Assembly (NCBI RefSeq): GCF_000425585.1
Contig: NZ_KE384402.1
Location: 4,204-68,203 of the forward strand
DNA: 64,000 nt
Origin: Terrimonas ferruginea DSM 30193
Lineage (GTDB): Bacteria; Bacteroidota; Bacteroidia; Chitinophagales; Chitinophagaceae
Reading direction: 5' to 3'
This document shows positions 49,688 to 57,340 of this stretch, piece by piece (the first letter of the stretch is position 1; each line of letters opens with the position of its first letter). Under the pieces are notes generated by a model. That model was not told the origin of the DNA. It worked only from the letters and a program-made list of their open reading frames with translations, and ran no database searches. The translations under genes and the position numbers were made by a program.

Positions 49688-51032
49688 AACCGATCATCTC
49701 AAGTATCTTCTCCTCCACCTCCTCCGACTGCCAGGAAATCTCTATCCCCGGCATACTCATCACCTCCTGCATAATAGCCTCTTGTCTTTGGGCGTTTCGC
49801 AGCGCATCGGAATAGCGGATGTCCGGACTAAAAGTTACTTGTGTATAGGCAGGCACCCATTTATCCGGATATTTTTCATGAAGGCGTGCTTCTATTTTTT
49901 TCTGCAATAAAAATTTCGGATCCGCTGTCCGCTCACGCATTTCAATAAAATTATTGAGCGCGAGTTCCGCAATGGCATCGGCGTCGATCTTGCGCGACAA
50001 TTGAAATGCGGGCAAGACTTCTTCCCAGTTGTCATCGTATTGATCAAGCAACTGATTCAGCACCACGCAATCCTCGAAGCCGCAATTCATCCCCTGCCCG
50101 AAGAACGGCACGATCGCATGCGCGGCATCTCCGATCAGGGAAAAATAATCTTCGCGTATCCAGGGGAAACATTTCACCGTCACTAATGAAGAGGTGGGAT
50201 TGTGAAAAAATTGCTCCGTGAGATCGGGTACCAACTCCACCACTTCCGGGAATTTTTCTCCGAAAAACTGCGCAACCGCTTCCGGCGTTGTCAGTTGTTC
50301 GAAGGAAGTATCACCCGAAAACGGAAAGAACAAAGTGCCGGTGAAACTTCCATCGAGGTTGGGTAACGCAATCAGCATATAATCTTTGCGTGGCCAGATA
50401 TGCAGCGCATTTTTTTCCAGTAAAAATGTACCGCCCGTACCGGCCGGTATCGCTATTTCCTTATAACCGCAATCGATGTAAAACTGCTGGTAGTCGAACA
50501 GGTGATGCTGCGTCATGTGTTGCATACGCGCAGCAGAATAAGCGCCATCGGCGCCTAAAAAAATATCAAAAGAAGCGATCTCTATCGCTGCATCCTCGCT
50601 CTCAAATTGCACCAGTTTATTTTCCCAGTCCACTTCTTGGCAGCGGTGATTGAAATACAATTCAACCCCTTCGGCCTCCGCCAGGTCCATCAGTTTTTTA
50701 TTCAGTTCGCCGCGCGAAACGGAATTGATGTATTGTCCTTCGCGGCCATAGGGCTGAAAGGCGCGTTTGCCATCGGCGGTATGAATGTCGCGGCCATGCA
50801 TCGGAATGGCAATAGTCTGAACGGTCTCTGCGATGCCTACTTCCTGCAAAGCACGGATGCCACGGTCGCTCAAGGCCAGGTTGATCGAACGGCCGGCCTG
50901 CACTTCTTCACGGCGCATATCACCACGACGCTCATACAACGTAACGCGATAGCCGCGGCGCGACAGATAAATAGAAAGCAGCGAGCCGACAAGTCCGGCC
51001 CCGGCAATCAATACGTGTTTATCTTTTTCCAT
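49686..51032 (-). CDS. kmo: Kynurenine 3-monooxygenase
   Basis: A 448-residue FAD-dependent monooxygenase converting L-kynurenine to 3-hydroxykynurenine with NADPH. The dinucleotide motif GAGLVGSLLSIYLSRRGYRVTLYERR is at the N-terminus. The DG motif is in IFLGADGAYSAARM (about 160) and the GD motif in LIGDAAHAIVPFFGQGMNCGFEDCVVLNQLL (about 305). The helical C-terminal region corresponds to the membrane-association part of eukaryotic KMO. Start MEKDKHVLIAGAG. It is 9 bp downstream of kynU and is the last gene of the operon. Confidence 0.96.
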   Translation of the reverse strand: MEKDKHVLIAGAGLVGSLLSIYLSRRGYRVTLYERRGDMRREEVQAGRSINLALSDRGIRALQEVGIAETVQTIAIPMHGRDIHTADGKRAFQPYGREGQYINSVSRGELNKKLMDLAEAEGVELYFNHRCQEVDWENKLVQFESEDAAIEIASFDIFLGADGAYSAARMQHMTQHHLFDYQQFYIDCGYKEIAIPAGTGGTFLLEKNALHIWPRKDYMLIALPNLDGSFTGTLFFPFSGDTSFEQLTTPEAVAQFFGEKFPEVVELVPDLTEQFFHNPTSSLVTVKCFPWIREDYFSLIGDAAHAIVPFFGQGMNCGFEDCVVLNQLLDQYDDNWEEVLPAFQLSRKIDADAIAELALNNFIEMRERTADPKFLLQKKIEARLHEKYPDKWVPAYTQVTFSPDIRYSDALRNAQRQEAIMQEVMSMPGIEISWQSEEVEEKILEMIG

Positions 51033-51041
51033 ATAGTTTTA

Positions 51042-52319
51042 TTAACCGGCCGCCTCTTGCAGCAGGTGTCCGAATTTCCAGATATCTTCAAAACTATTAT
51101 ACAAGGGCACCGGAGCAATGCGTATCACATCGGGTTCTCGCCAGTCGGCGATCACACCGGCTTTCGTGAGATTATCAAATACACTCCTGCCATTCTTATG
51201 AACGAGCATCGACACCTGGCACCCCCGCTGTGCGGTTTCTGTTGGAGTGATGATTTCGAGTTGTCCATGGAAACGTTCACTTGCCTCCTTCAATACCTGA
51301 TCGAGAAAAACATTCTGCTGCAAACGTTTTGCTTCCAGCTTTTCCCAACCGGCTTCTTCAAAAATATCCAGCGATGCTTTGTGCGCGGCCATCGACAATA
51401 CAGGTGCATTGCTCAACTGCCATCCCTCTGCCGTAGGAATCGGATCAAATCCTTTTTCCATTTTGAAGCGGGTATCTTTTCTGTATCCCCACCATCCGGC
51501 AAAACGCGGAACAGATGTATCGGTGATATGTTTTTCATGCACAAACGCACCAGCCACACCACCGGGACCGCTGTTGAGATATTTGTACGAACACCAGCAG
51601 GCAAAATCCACTTGCCAATCATGCAAACGAAGCGCGATGTTGCCCGCCGCGTGTGCGAGATCGAATCCAACCAGGGCACCGGCCTCATGCGCTGCAATGG
51701 TGATGCCTGGCATGTCCAATACCTGGCCGGTATAGTAATTGACGCCGCCAAACAACACCAATGCCGTTTGTGCACCATGTTGGTTGATCGCAGCAAGAAT
51801 ATCCTCCTGCCGGAGTGTATGTTCACCCGCACGTGGCGCTACTTCAACGATTGCTTCTGCCGGATCGAAGCCATGAAATTTTACCTGGGATTCGATTGCG
51901 TATTGATCCGAAGGAAAAGCTTTCGCTTCGCAAATGATTTTAAAACGCTGTTTCGTGGGACGATAAAAACTCACCATTAATAAGTGCAGGTTCACCGTCA
52001 GTTGGTTCATGGCCACCACTTCATCGGGAAGGCTACCGGTGAGTGAGGCAAGTTGCTGTGCAAACTGTTCGTGATAAGGCATCCAGGGTTTGCGTGCATC
52101 GAAATGACCTTCGACACCAAGCCGCGCCCAGTCTTCCAGTTCCTGTTTGATATACGTTTCTGCAGAACGCGGTTGCAATCCCAATGAATTGCCGGTGAGA
52201 TACACCGCATCGATACCATTGTGTTGCGGAATATAGAAGCGCGAACGGAACTGGTTCAACGGATCTTTTGCATCGAGCGCGCGCGCAAACGCTAATGTAT
52301 TTTCCATACTTGTAATCAT
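51042..52319 (-). CDS. kynU: Kynureninase
   Basis: 425 residues. A PLP enzyme splitting 3-hydroxykynurenine into 3-hydroxyanthranilate and alanine. The PLP lysine lies in CWCSYKYLNSGPGG (about residue 236), preceded by GFDLAHAAGN, where the Asp contacts the ring nitrogen. VYLTGNSLGLQPRSAETYI near the N-terminus and EPDVIRIAPVPLYNSFEDIWKF at the C-terminus are also family marks. The start is either MITSMENTL at 52319 or MENTL at 52307. It sits 2 bp after the RidA-family gene, so the cluster is tightly packed. Confidence 0.96.
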   Translation of the reverse strand: MITSMENTLAFARALDAKDPLNQFRSRFYIPQHNGIDAVYLTGNSLGLQPRSAETYIKQELEDWARLGVEGHFDARKPWMPYHEQFAQQLASLTGSLPDEVVAMNQLTVNLHLLMVSFYRPTKQRFKIICEAKAFPSDQYAIESQVKFHGFDPAEAIVEVAPRAGEHTLRQEDILAAINQHGAQTALVLFGGVNYYTGQVLDMPGITIAAHEAGALVGFDLAHAAGNIALRLHDWQVDFACWCSYKYLNSGPGGVAGAFVHEKHITDTSVPRFAGWWGYRKDTRFKMEKGFDPIPTAEGWQLSNAPVLSMAAHKASLDIFEEAGWEKLEAKRLQQNVFLDQVLKEASERFHGQLEIITPTETAQRGCQVSMLVHKNGRSVFDNLTKAGVIADWREPDVIRIAPVPLYNSFEDIWKFGHLLQEAAG

Positions 52320-52321
52320 GT

Positions 52322-52738
52322 TTAATCGAGCAGTGCGATCACTTTTAACTCGATGGCAATGGGAGTTGGAAGGCTTTTAATTTCAACGGTGGTACGGCAT
52401 GCCTGTACGTCGCGGAAATATTCGCCGTAAATCTTATTATAAATTGGGAAATCTTTTTTCATGTTGGTGAGGAACACGGTCACGTCCACGATTTTATCCC
52501 AACTGCTGCCGCTTGCTTCGAGTACACTTTTTACATTGGCAAAAACGGCATGGCATTCGGCTTCAATATCGTATTGAAGAATAGAACCGTCATCTGCCAG
52601 TTGCAGACCGGGGATACTGTTATCGGCTGCATTTCGCGGACCGATGCCTGACAGAAACAGCAGGTTGCCGGCCTTGCGTGCATGCGGATACGCACCTAAG
52701 GGCACAGCGGCATTGGATGTATGAATAATGTCACTCAT
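52322..52738 (-). CDS. 2-aminomuconate deaminase (RidA family)
   Basis: A 138-residue RidA/YjgF-fold protein. It contains YPHARKAGNLLFLSGIGPRNAADNSIPGL, YDIEAECHAVFANVKSVLEASGSSWDKIVDVTVFLTNMKKDFPIYNKIYGEYF and the arginine-bearing CRTTVEIKSLPTPIAIELKVIALLD. The SGIGPR and PTPIAIELK details match aminomuconate deaminases of the kynurenine and nitrobenzoate routes more closely than general RidA. Its location between kynU and the semialdehyde dehydrogenase gene supports conversion of 2-aminomuconate to 4-oxalocrotonate. General RidA enamine hydrolysis is the alternative. Confidence 0.88.
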   Translation of the reverse strand: MSDIIHTSNAAVPLGAYPHARKAGNLLFLSGIGPRNAADNSIPGLQLADDGSILQYDIEAECHAVFANVKSVLEASGSSWDKIVDVTVFLTNMKKDFPIYNKIYGEYFRDVQACRTTVEIKSLPTPIAIELKVIALLD

Positions 52739-52747
52739 AAATTATAT

Positions 52748-54199
52748 TCAAAAAGAAATACAAACATTTCTTGGTTCCGTAAAAAAGCGCAGCGCTTCCC
52801 ATCCTCCTTCGCGTCCCACTCCGCTGTTCTTAACACCACCGAATGGCGTACGCAGATCGCGGAGCAACCAGCAGTTGACCCAGATAATGCCTGCTTCCAC
52901 CTTAGCGGCGAGACGGCCGGCACGCGATAGATCCTGTGTCCAGATAGTAGCGGCCAATCCGTAAGTACTTGCATTCGCCAGTTGCAATGCTTCCTCTTCC
53001 GAATGGAAAGCCTGCAGTGTAACAACAGGACCAAATATTTCTTCCTGGTTGGTCTGGCTGTCCGGACCCAGGCCTTCGATAATTGTGGGTTGTACAAAAT
53101 AGCCGTTGGCGCAGCGGCCCACCGGTTGTACGGATTTTCCACCGCAGGCGATACGGCCACCCTCCTGCTTTGCCGTATCGATGCAACGCAGAATTTTATC
53201 CTGGTGTGCTTTACTCACTACGGCACCCTGCCTGCGTTCGTCATCCAGCGGGTCGCCGGGAATCATCTGTGAGGCTTTTTCAATAAACTCATTCCGGAAG
53301 CGGTCATATATCGAAGCCTCGATCAATATTCTGCTGGTGCAAAGGCAAATCTCGCCCTGGTTGGCGAAAGCGGAGCGCAAGGTTTCCTTCATCATTTTAT
53401 CCCAATCGCAATCGGCAAAAATGAGCGCAGGATTTTTGCCTCCGAGTTCGAGTGAGAGTTTTTTGAATTTCGGAGCGGCGAGAGAAGCGATGCGTTCGCC
53501 GGCACGTGTGCTGCCGGTAAAAGAAATGGCTTTCACATCGGGATGGGTGACGATGGCTTCACCCGCAGTGGGACCTGTACCGTGTACAATGTTCAACACG
53601 CCGGGTGGTAATCCTGCTTCCTGGCAAATAAGGCTGAGCAGGTAAGACGTAACGGGCGTAACCTCGGAAGGTTTGGCGATAACGCAATTGCCGGCCGCGA
53701 GTGCCGGTGCTATTTTCCATGTAAACAAATACAAGGGCAGGTTCCACGGAGAAATGCAACCTACTACGCCAACCGGCTGACGAAGGGTGTAATTGATCCC
53801 GCGGTCTTCCATACCGTGCGCTTCGCTGGCGAAGTGCATGATGGCGGTGGCAAAAAAACGGAAATTAGCAGCCGCTCTTGGAATATCGATGGTACGGCTG
53901 AGTGTGATGGGTTTACCGTTATCGTTTGTTTCGGCCTGGGCCAGTAATTCCTGGTATTGCGTAATAAGATCGGCGATGCGGTTGAGTACAGTAAATCTTT
54001 CCTCCGGTGACGTATTGCTCCATGCAGGAAAAGCGGCTTTTGCAGCGTTCACGGCTTCCTGTATATCACGGTGTCCCGAATCAGGCAAATGCCCGGCCAC
54101 TTCGCCCGTTGCGGGGTTTACATGCTCCAGGTAATTGCCGCTGAGCGGCGCCTGCAGCCTGCCGTCGATATAGTTGGAGAGTTGTTGTGGAACCGTCAT
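52748..54199 (-). CDS. 2-aminomuconic 6-semialdehyde dehydrogenase (ALDH family)
   Basis: A 483-residue NAD-dependent aldehyde dehydrogenase. It has the N-terminal oligomerisation strand TVPQQLSNYIDGRLQAPLSG, cofactor motifs PWNLPLYLFTWKIAPALAAGNCVIAKPSE and SFTGSTRAGERIA, the catalytic Glu in LELGGKNPALIF and the catalytic Cys in NQGEICLCTSRI (GxxC). The closing motif is PFGGVKNSGVGREGGWEALRFFTE. The short GEICLC loop is like aminomuconate and hydroxymuconic semialdehyde dehydrogenases. With ACMSD, HAO and the deaminase nearby the assignment is strong by context. It is first in the tight block ALDH, RidA, kynU, kmo. Confidence 0.9.
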   Translation of the reverse strand: MTVPQQLSNYIDGRLQAPLSGNYLEHVNPATGEVAGHLPDSGHRDIQEAVNAAKAAFPAWSNTSPEERFTVLNRIADLITQYQELLAQAETNDNGKPITLSRTIDIPRAAANFRFFATAIMHFASEAHGMEDRGINYTLRQPVGVVGCISPWNLPLYLFTWKIAPALAAGNCVIAKPSEVTPVTSYLLSLICQEAGLPPGVLNIVHGTGPTAGEAIVTHPDVKAISFTGSTRAGERIASLAAPKFKKLSLELGGKNPALIFADCDWDKMMKETLRSAFANQGEICLCTSRILIEASIYDRFRNEFIEKASQMIPGDPLDDERRQGAVVSKAHQDKILRCIDTAKQEGGRIACGGKSVQPVGRCANGYFVQPTIIEGLGPDSQTNQEEIFGPVVTLQAFHSEEEALQLANASTYGLAATIWTQDLSRAGRLAAKVEAGIIWVNCWLLRDLRTPFGGVKNSGVGREGGWEALRFFTEPRNVCISF

Positions 54200-54207
54200 A
54201 ATTCAAG

Positions 54208-54475
54208 TTCAAAAAAGGTAAAAGGTTTAAGGTGTAAGGCTTAGGGTTATAGGTTATAGGTAATAGGTTTTAAGTAATAGGTAATAAGTAATAAGTACAT
54301 AGCCGGTGCAAAGTCACGCCCCTGGTCGAGGTCAGAAATCTTTACGCCGTTGCTCCTTATGTTGCTTTGCGTGAACCCGCGCTGGTTTTCACGCAAAGAC
54401 GCTAAGTAATAAAGTCGCTAAGACCCATTCACGATTGACGATTCACGATTCACGATTCACTAAATGCTTCCCGTC
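54208..54475. repeat. Composite element splitting the kynurenine cluster
   Basis: From the ALDH start side: an uninterrupted 7-base series AAGGTAA, AAGGTTT, AAGGTGT, AAGGCTT, AGGGTTAT, AGGTTAT, AGGTAAT, AGGTTTT, AAGTAAT, AGGTAAT, AAGTAAT (54214-54298). Next a family F stretch with TTGCTTTGCGTG and TTCACGCAAAGACGCTAAG (54363-54422), then an inverted family C arm (ATTCACG units) up to the SDR stop codon. The series changes gradually from AAGG to AAGT units. Confidence 0.85.
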
Positions 54476-55245
54476 CTTCCTCCATCAACCGGAATACTTA
54501 CCCCGTTTACATAACTGGCGGCGGGGCTTGCGAGAAAAGCAGCGACGGCCGCAATTTCTTCCGCTTCACCAAAACGCTTCATCGGCACTTCCGTCTGCAT
54601 ATCTTTTTCAATCGTGTCGATATCTCGTCCGGTTTTATCCGCTATGTTGTCAATCAACCCCTCGAGTCTTGCGGTGCGCGTGAAGCCGGGCAATACGTTG
54701 TTGACGGTAATGTTATCGGCTCCTAATTCATTCGCCATTGTTTTGGCCCAACTGGCCACTGCACCACGGATGGTATTGGATACGCCCAGGTTTTTCAACG
54801 GAATTTTTACCGATGTGGAAATGATATTCACGATACGGCCAAAGCCTGCTGCACGCATACCGGGAATAACCGCTTTGGCGAGGATATGATTACAGATCAG
54901 GTGCTGATTGAACGTATCCAGGAAGGCTTCTTCTTTTGCTTCGGTAATCGGTCCGCCTGCAGGCCCGCCGGTATTATTGATGAGAATATGAACGGGCTGC
55001 AAAGCTGTGAGCGCCTGAATTTTTTCACGAAGTGTATCCGGCTGCATAAAATCCGCCACCACATAACTGTGTTGCTGACCCTGTTGTGTATCGAGCGTAT
55101 CCACGGCCTGTTGCAGCGATGTTTCATTGCGGGCAAGCAGGATGCAATTGGCCCCCATCAACGCCAGTTCGCGCGCCGTTGCCAACCCGATTCCCTGTGT
55201 GCTGCCACCTATCAGTGCATATTTTCCTGTCAGAGAGAGATTCAT
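54460..55245 (-). CDS. SDR family oxidoreductase
   Basis: 261 residues from MNLSLTGKYALIGGSTQGIG. Twelve further upstream codons are open but precede the promoter box. It is a classical short-chain dehydrogenase: cofactor motif GGSTQGIGLATARE, the NNTGGPAGG loop (NNAG position), a Ser in IISTSVKIPLKNLGVSN, and a C-terminal SPAASYVNGVSIPVDGGRTGSI. The active-site Tyr of YxxxK is not in its usual form, since the segment reads LGVSNTIRGAVASWAKTMANELG, with Asn-Thr where Tyr is expected. Similar SDRs occur in HAO/ACMSD clusters as proposed accessory dehydrogenases. The reaction is unknown here. It is divergent from the HAO gene. Confidence 0.85.
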   Translation of the reverse strand: MNLSLTGKYALIGGSTQGIGLATARELALMGANCILLARNETSLQQAVDTLDTQQGQQHSYVVADFMQPDTLREKIQALTALQPVHILINNTGGPAGGPITEAKEEAFLDTFNQHLICNHILAKAVIPGMRAAGFGRIVNIISTSVKIPLKNLGVSNTIRGAVASWAKTMANELGADNITVNNVLPGFTRTARLEGLIDNIADKTGRDIDTIEKDMQTEVPMKRFGEAEEIAAVAAFLASPAASYVNGVSIPVDGGRTGSI

Positions 55246-55250
55246 AGCGT

Positions 55251-55292
55251 CAAACCTACGCCAAAAAGTTGTAATTTTCACGAACGATCGTT
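55251..55292. promoter_or_regulatory. Divergent promoter region SDR / HAO with palindrome
   Basis: Minus strand: TAGGTTTG (55251-55258) ends 5 bases before the SDR ATG. A perfect palindrome AACGATCGTT (55283-55292) lies in the middle of the 79-bp gap, next to a TAGCTTTA that could serve the HAO gene. The palindrome is a candidate operator shared by both halves of the catabolic cluster. Confidence 0.5.
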
Positions 55293-55324
55293 TAGCTTTA
55301 TTGCCTCATTAAAAACTGATAACT

Positions 55325-55864
55325 ATGCCCGTGCTTGCGCCTTTCAACTTGAAAAAATGGATCGATGAACACCGCGATTTGCTGAAGCCGCCCGTGGGTA
55401 ATCAGTGTATTTACAAAGAAGCGGAAAACTTCATCGTGATGGTCGTTGGCGGCCCCAACGCACGCAAGGATTATCACTTCAATGAAAGCGAAGAACTGTA
55501 CTACCAGGTGGAGGGCAATATCGAATTAAAGATCATCGACGACGGACAACCGCGCACCATTCCCATCAATGAAGGCGATATGTTCCTGCTTCCTCCCCGC
55601 ACGCCGCACTCGCCGCAAAGAGGTCCGGATACCGTGGGACTGGTAATTGAAAAAGTGCGTGAAGAAGCGGAAGATGAAAAAGATGCTTTCATGTGGTATT
55701 GCGAAAGCTGCGGTAATAAACTCTACGAAGAATTTGTATTTGTAAAAGACATCGTGAAGCAATTACCTCCGATCATGGAGAAATTTTATTCTTCCGAATC
55801 GCTGCGCACCTGCAGCAAATGCGGCACGGTGATGGAACCACCGGTTAAAATTCAAAAGGCGTGA
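55325..55864 (+). CDS. 3-hydroxyanthranilate 3,4-dioxygenase
   Basis: A 179-residue Fe(II) cupin that opens the ring of 3-hydroxyanthranilate to 2-amino-3-carboxymuconate semialdehyde. Iron ligands are in KDYHFNESEELYYQVEGN (His and Glu) and LPPRTPHSPQRG (His). The substrate-binding N-terminus is NLKKWIDEHRDLLKPPVGN. The bacterial form has an extra C-terminal rubredoxin-like metal site: CESCGNKLYEE and CSKCGTVMEPP, two CxxC pairs, both intact. The stop codon TGA is part of a family C repeat. It is divergent from the SDR gene and 489 bp from the ACMSD gene that performs the next step. Confidence 0.96.
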   Translation: MPVLAPFNLKKWIDEHRDLLKPPVGNQCIYKEAENFIVMVVGGPNARKDYHFNESEELYYQVEGNIELKIIDDGQPRTIPINEGDMFLLPPRTPHSPQRGPDTVGLVIEKVREEAEDEKDAFMWYCESCGNKLYEEFVFVKDIVKQLPPIMEKFYSSESLRTCSKCGTVMEPPVKIQKA

Positions 55865-56240
55865 ATGGTGAATGGTCAATGGTGAATCGACCTTAGCGGC
55901 TTTGCTGCTTTGCGCCTCTGCGGGAAAAGCCGTGCGGATTCACGCAAAGCGGGATAAGGGCAAAGGCGCAAAGAATATTTATTACTTAAAACTTATTACT
56001 CTTTTGACTATAGTGAATCGACCTTAGCGCCTTTATTGCTTTGCGTCTCTGCGCGAAAAAACCGTGCGGATTCACGCAAAGCTGCATAAGGAGCAACGGC
56101 GCAAAGAATATTTATTACTTAAAACTTATTGCTCTTTTGACTATGGTGAATCACCCTTAGCGCCTTAATTACTTTGCGTCTTTGCGCGAAAAAACCGTGC
56201 GGATTCACGCAAAGCTGCATAAGGAGCAAAGATTTCTAAA
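55862..56240. repeat. Three direct copies of a 131-133-bp unit (family F) after a C arm
   Basis: A C arm (TGAATGG, TGAATGG, TCAATGG, TGAATCG) includes the HAO stop codon. Three copies then start at about 55882, 56013 and 56146. Each has GTGAATCGACCTTAGCG, TTGCTTTGCGYCTCTGCG, the inverted GGATTCACGCAAAGC, a GGCGCAAAG box, TATTTATTACTTAAAACTTA (a B arm) and CTCTTTTGACTATRGTGA. The third copy is cut off before its B arm. Confidence 0.9.
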
Positions 56241-56269
56241 GGCAGGCCGAATCTTAAACTTTGCACCGG

Positions 56270-56353
56270 CTGTTTACCTATTACTTAAAACTTATTACTT
56301 ACTACTCAAAACTTATTACTCTTTTTGCCTTTTGAATTTTTACTTTTGACTTT
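56270..56353 (+). promoter_or_regulatory. Repeat-derived promoter of the ACMSD gene
   Basis: Inverted B units (TATTACTTAAAACTTATT) are followed by a 7-base series TTTTGCC, TTTTGAA, TTTTTAC, TTTTGAC. The junction of the last two units makes TACTTTTG (56341-56348), an exact TAnnTTTG that ends 5 bases before the ATG at 56354. Confidence 0.6.
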
Positions 56354-57340
56354 ATGAAGGTTGATATTCACACGCACATCATGCCGGAACACATGCCCAA
56401 CTGGGCACAACGGTTTGGCTATGGAGACTTTATTCATCTCGAGCACCGCAATTGCCGCGCCTGCATGATGAAAGGCGACAAACTTTTCCGTGAAGTAGAA
56501 CCCAACTGCTTTGATGAAAAAGTGCGGCTGAAAGAAATGGATGAAACGGATGTGCAGATACAGGTGTTGTCAACAATTCCCGTGTTGTTCAACTATTGGG
56601 CAAAACCTGCTGACGGGCTGGAAACCTCCCGTTTTTTCAATGACCATATTGGAGAAACGGTGAGCAAAGCGCCGCAACGCTTTATCGGTCTCGGTACGGT
56701 GCCTTTACAAGATGTGGATCTTGCTATCCGCGAAATGGAACGATGTGTCAAGGAGTTGGACATGCCCGGACTTGAAATCGGTTCCAATATCAATGGAGAA
56801 AATCTTTCCGATAAAAAATTCTTTCCTTTCTACGAAGCAGCGGAGAAATTAGGTTGTGCTTTGTTTGTGCATCCCTGGGAAATGATGGGTGAGCAGCAGA
56901 TACAACGGTACTGGCTGCCCTGGCTGGTGGGCATGCCGGCCGAAACCTCGAGAGCCATTTGTTCTTTTATTTTCGGAGGAGTGTTTGCCGCCTTCCCCAA
57001 ACTGAGAGTAGCGTTTGCGCATGGTGGCGGATCGTTTCCTTTTACGCTCGGCCGTATCCGTCACGGGTTTGATGTACGTCCCGATCTGGTGGCCATCGAC
57101 AATGCCGTAGACCCTGTTAATTATCTCGGACATTTCTGGGTTGACAGCCTCGTGCACGATGCCGCGGCTTTCCGTTTCCTGCTGGACCTGATGGGACATG
57201 AAACCATTTGTGTAGGCAGCGATTATCCTTTTCCGCTTGGTGAAGCAGTACCCGGGCAACTCGTGAATGAACTGATCTCCGATCCGGTATTGAAGGAAAA
57301 AATTTATTCTGCTAATGCATTGAAATGGCTGGGCCGCTGA
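56354..57340 (+). CDS. 2-amino-3-carboxymuconate-6-semialdehyde decarboxylase (ACMSD)
   Basis: A 328-residue Zn-dependent amidohydrolase-fold decarboxylase, diverting the kynurenine ring-cleavage product away from quinolinate. Metal ligands: VDIHTHIMPEHMP (HxH at the N-terminus), LFVHPWEMMG (His about 177) and VGSDYPFPLGE (Asp about 294). The substrate Arg/Trp loop is MPNWAQRFGYGDFIHLEHR. HGGGSFPFTLGRIRHG follows as in known ACMSDs. Length is as expected. Its stop codon abuts, with no gap, the stop codon of the convergent GDPD gene. Confidence 0.95.
   Translation: MKVDIHTHIMPEHMPNWAQRFGYGDFIHLEHRNCRACMMKGDKLFREVEPNCFDEKVRLKEMDETDVQIQVLSTIPVLFNYWAKPADGLETSRFFNDHIGETVSKAPQRFIGLGTVPLQDVDLAIREMERCVKELDMPGLEIGSNINGENLSDKKFFPFYEAAEKLGCALFVHPWEMMGEQQIQRYWLPWLVGMPAETSRAICSFIFGGVFAAFPKLRVAFAHGGGSFPFTLGRIRHGFDVRPDLVAIDNAVDPVNYLGHFWVDSLVHDAAAFRFLLDLMGHETICVGSDYPFPLGEAVPGQLVNELISDPVLKEKIYSANALKWLGR

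Noticed and set aside
50607-51980. Long open frame (457 codons) on the plus strand across kmo and kynU
   Set aside because: It lies fully antisense to two enzymes with intact motifs, crosses their junction, has no family motif, no promoter box and a His/Arg/Phe-rich composition typical of shadow frames.
54208-56240. REP elements mobilised by a local RAYT transposase
   Set aside because: No transposase of any kind is encoded in the window, and the unit structure differs from REP hairpins.
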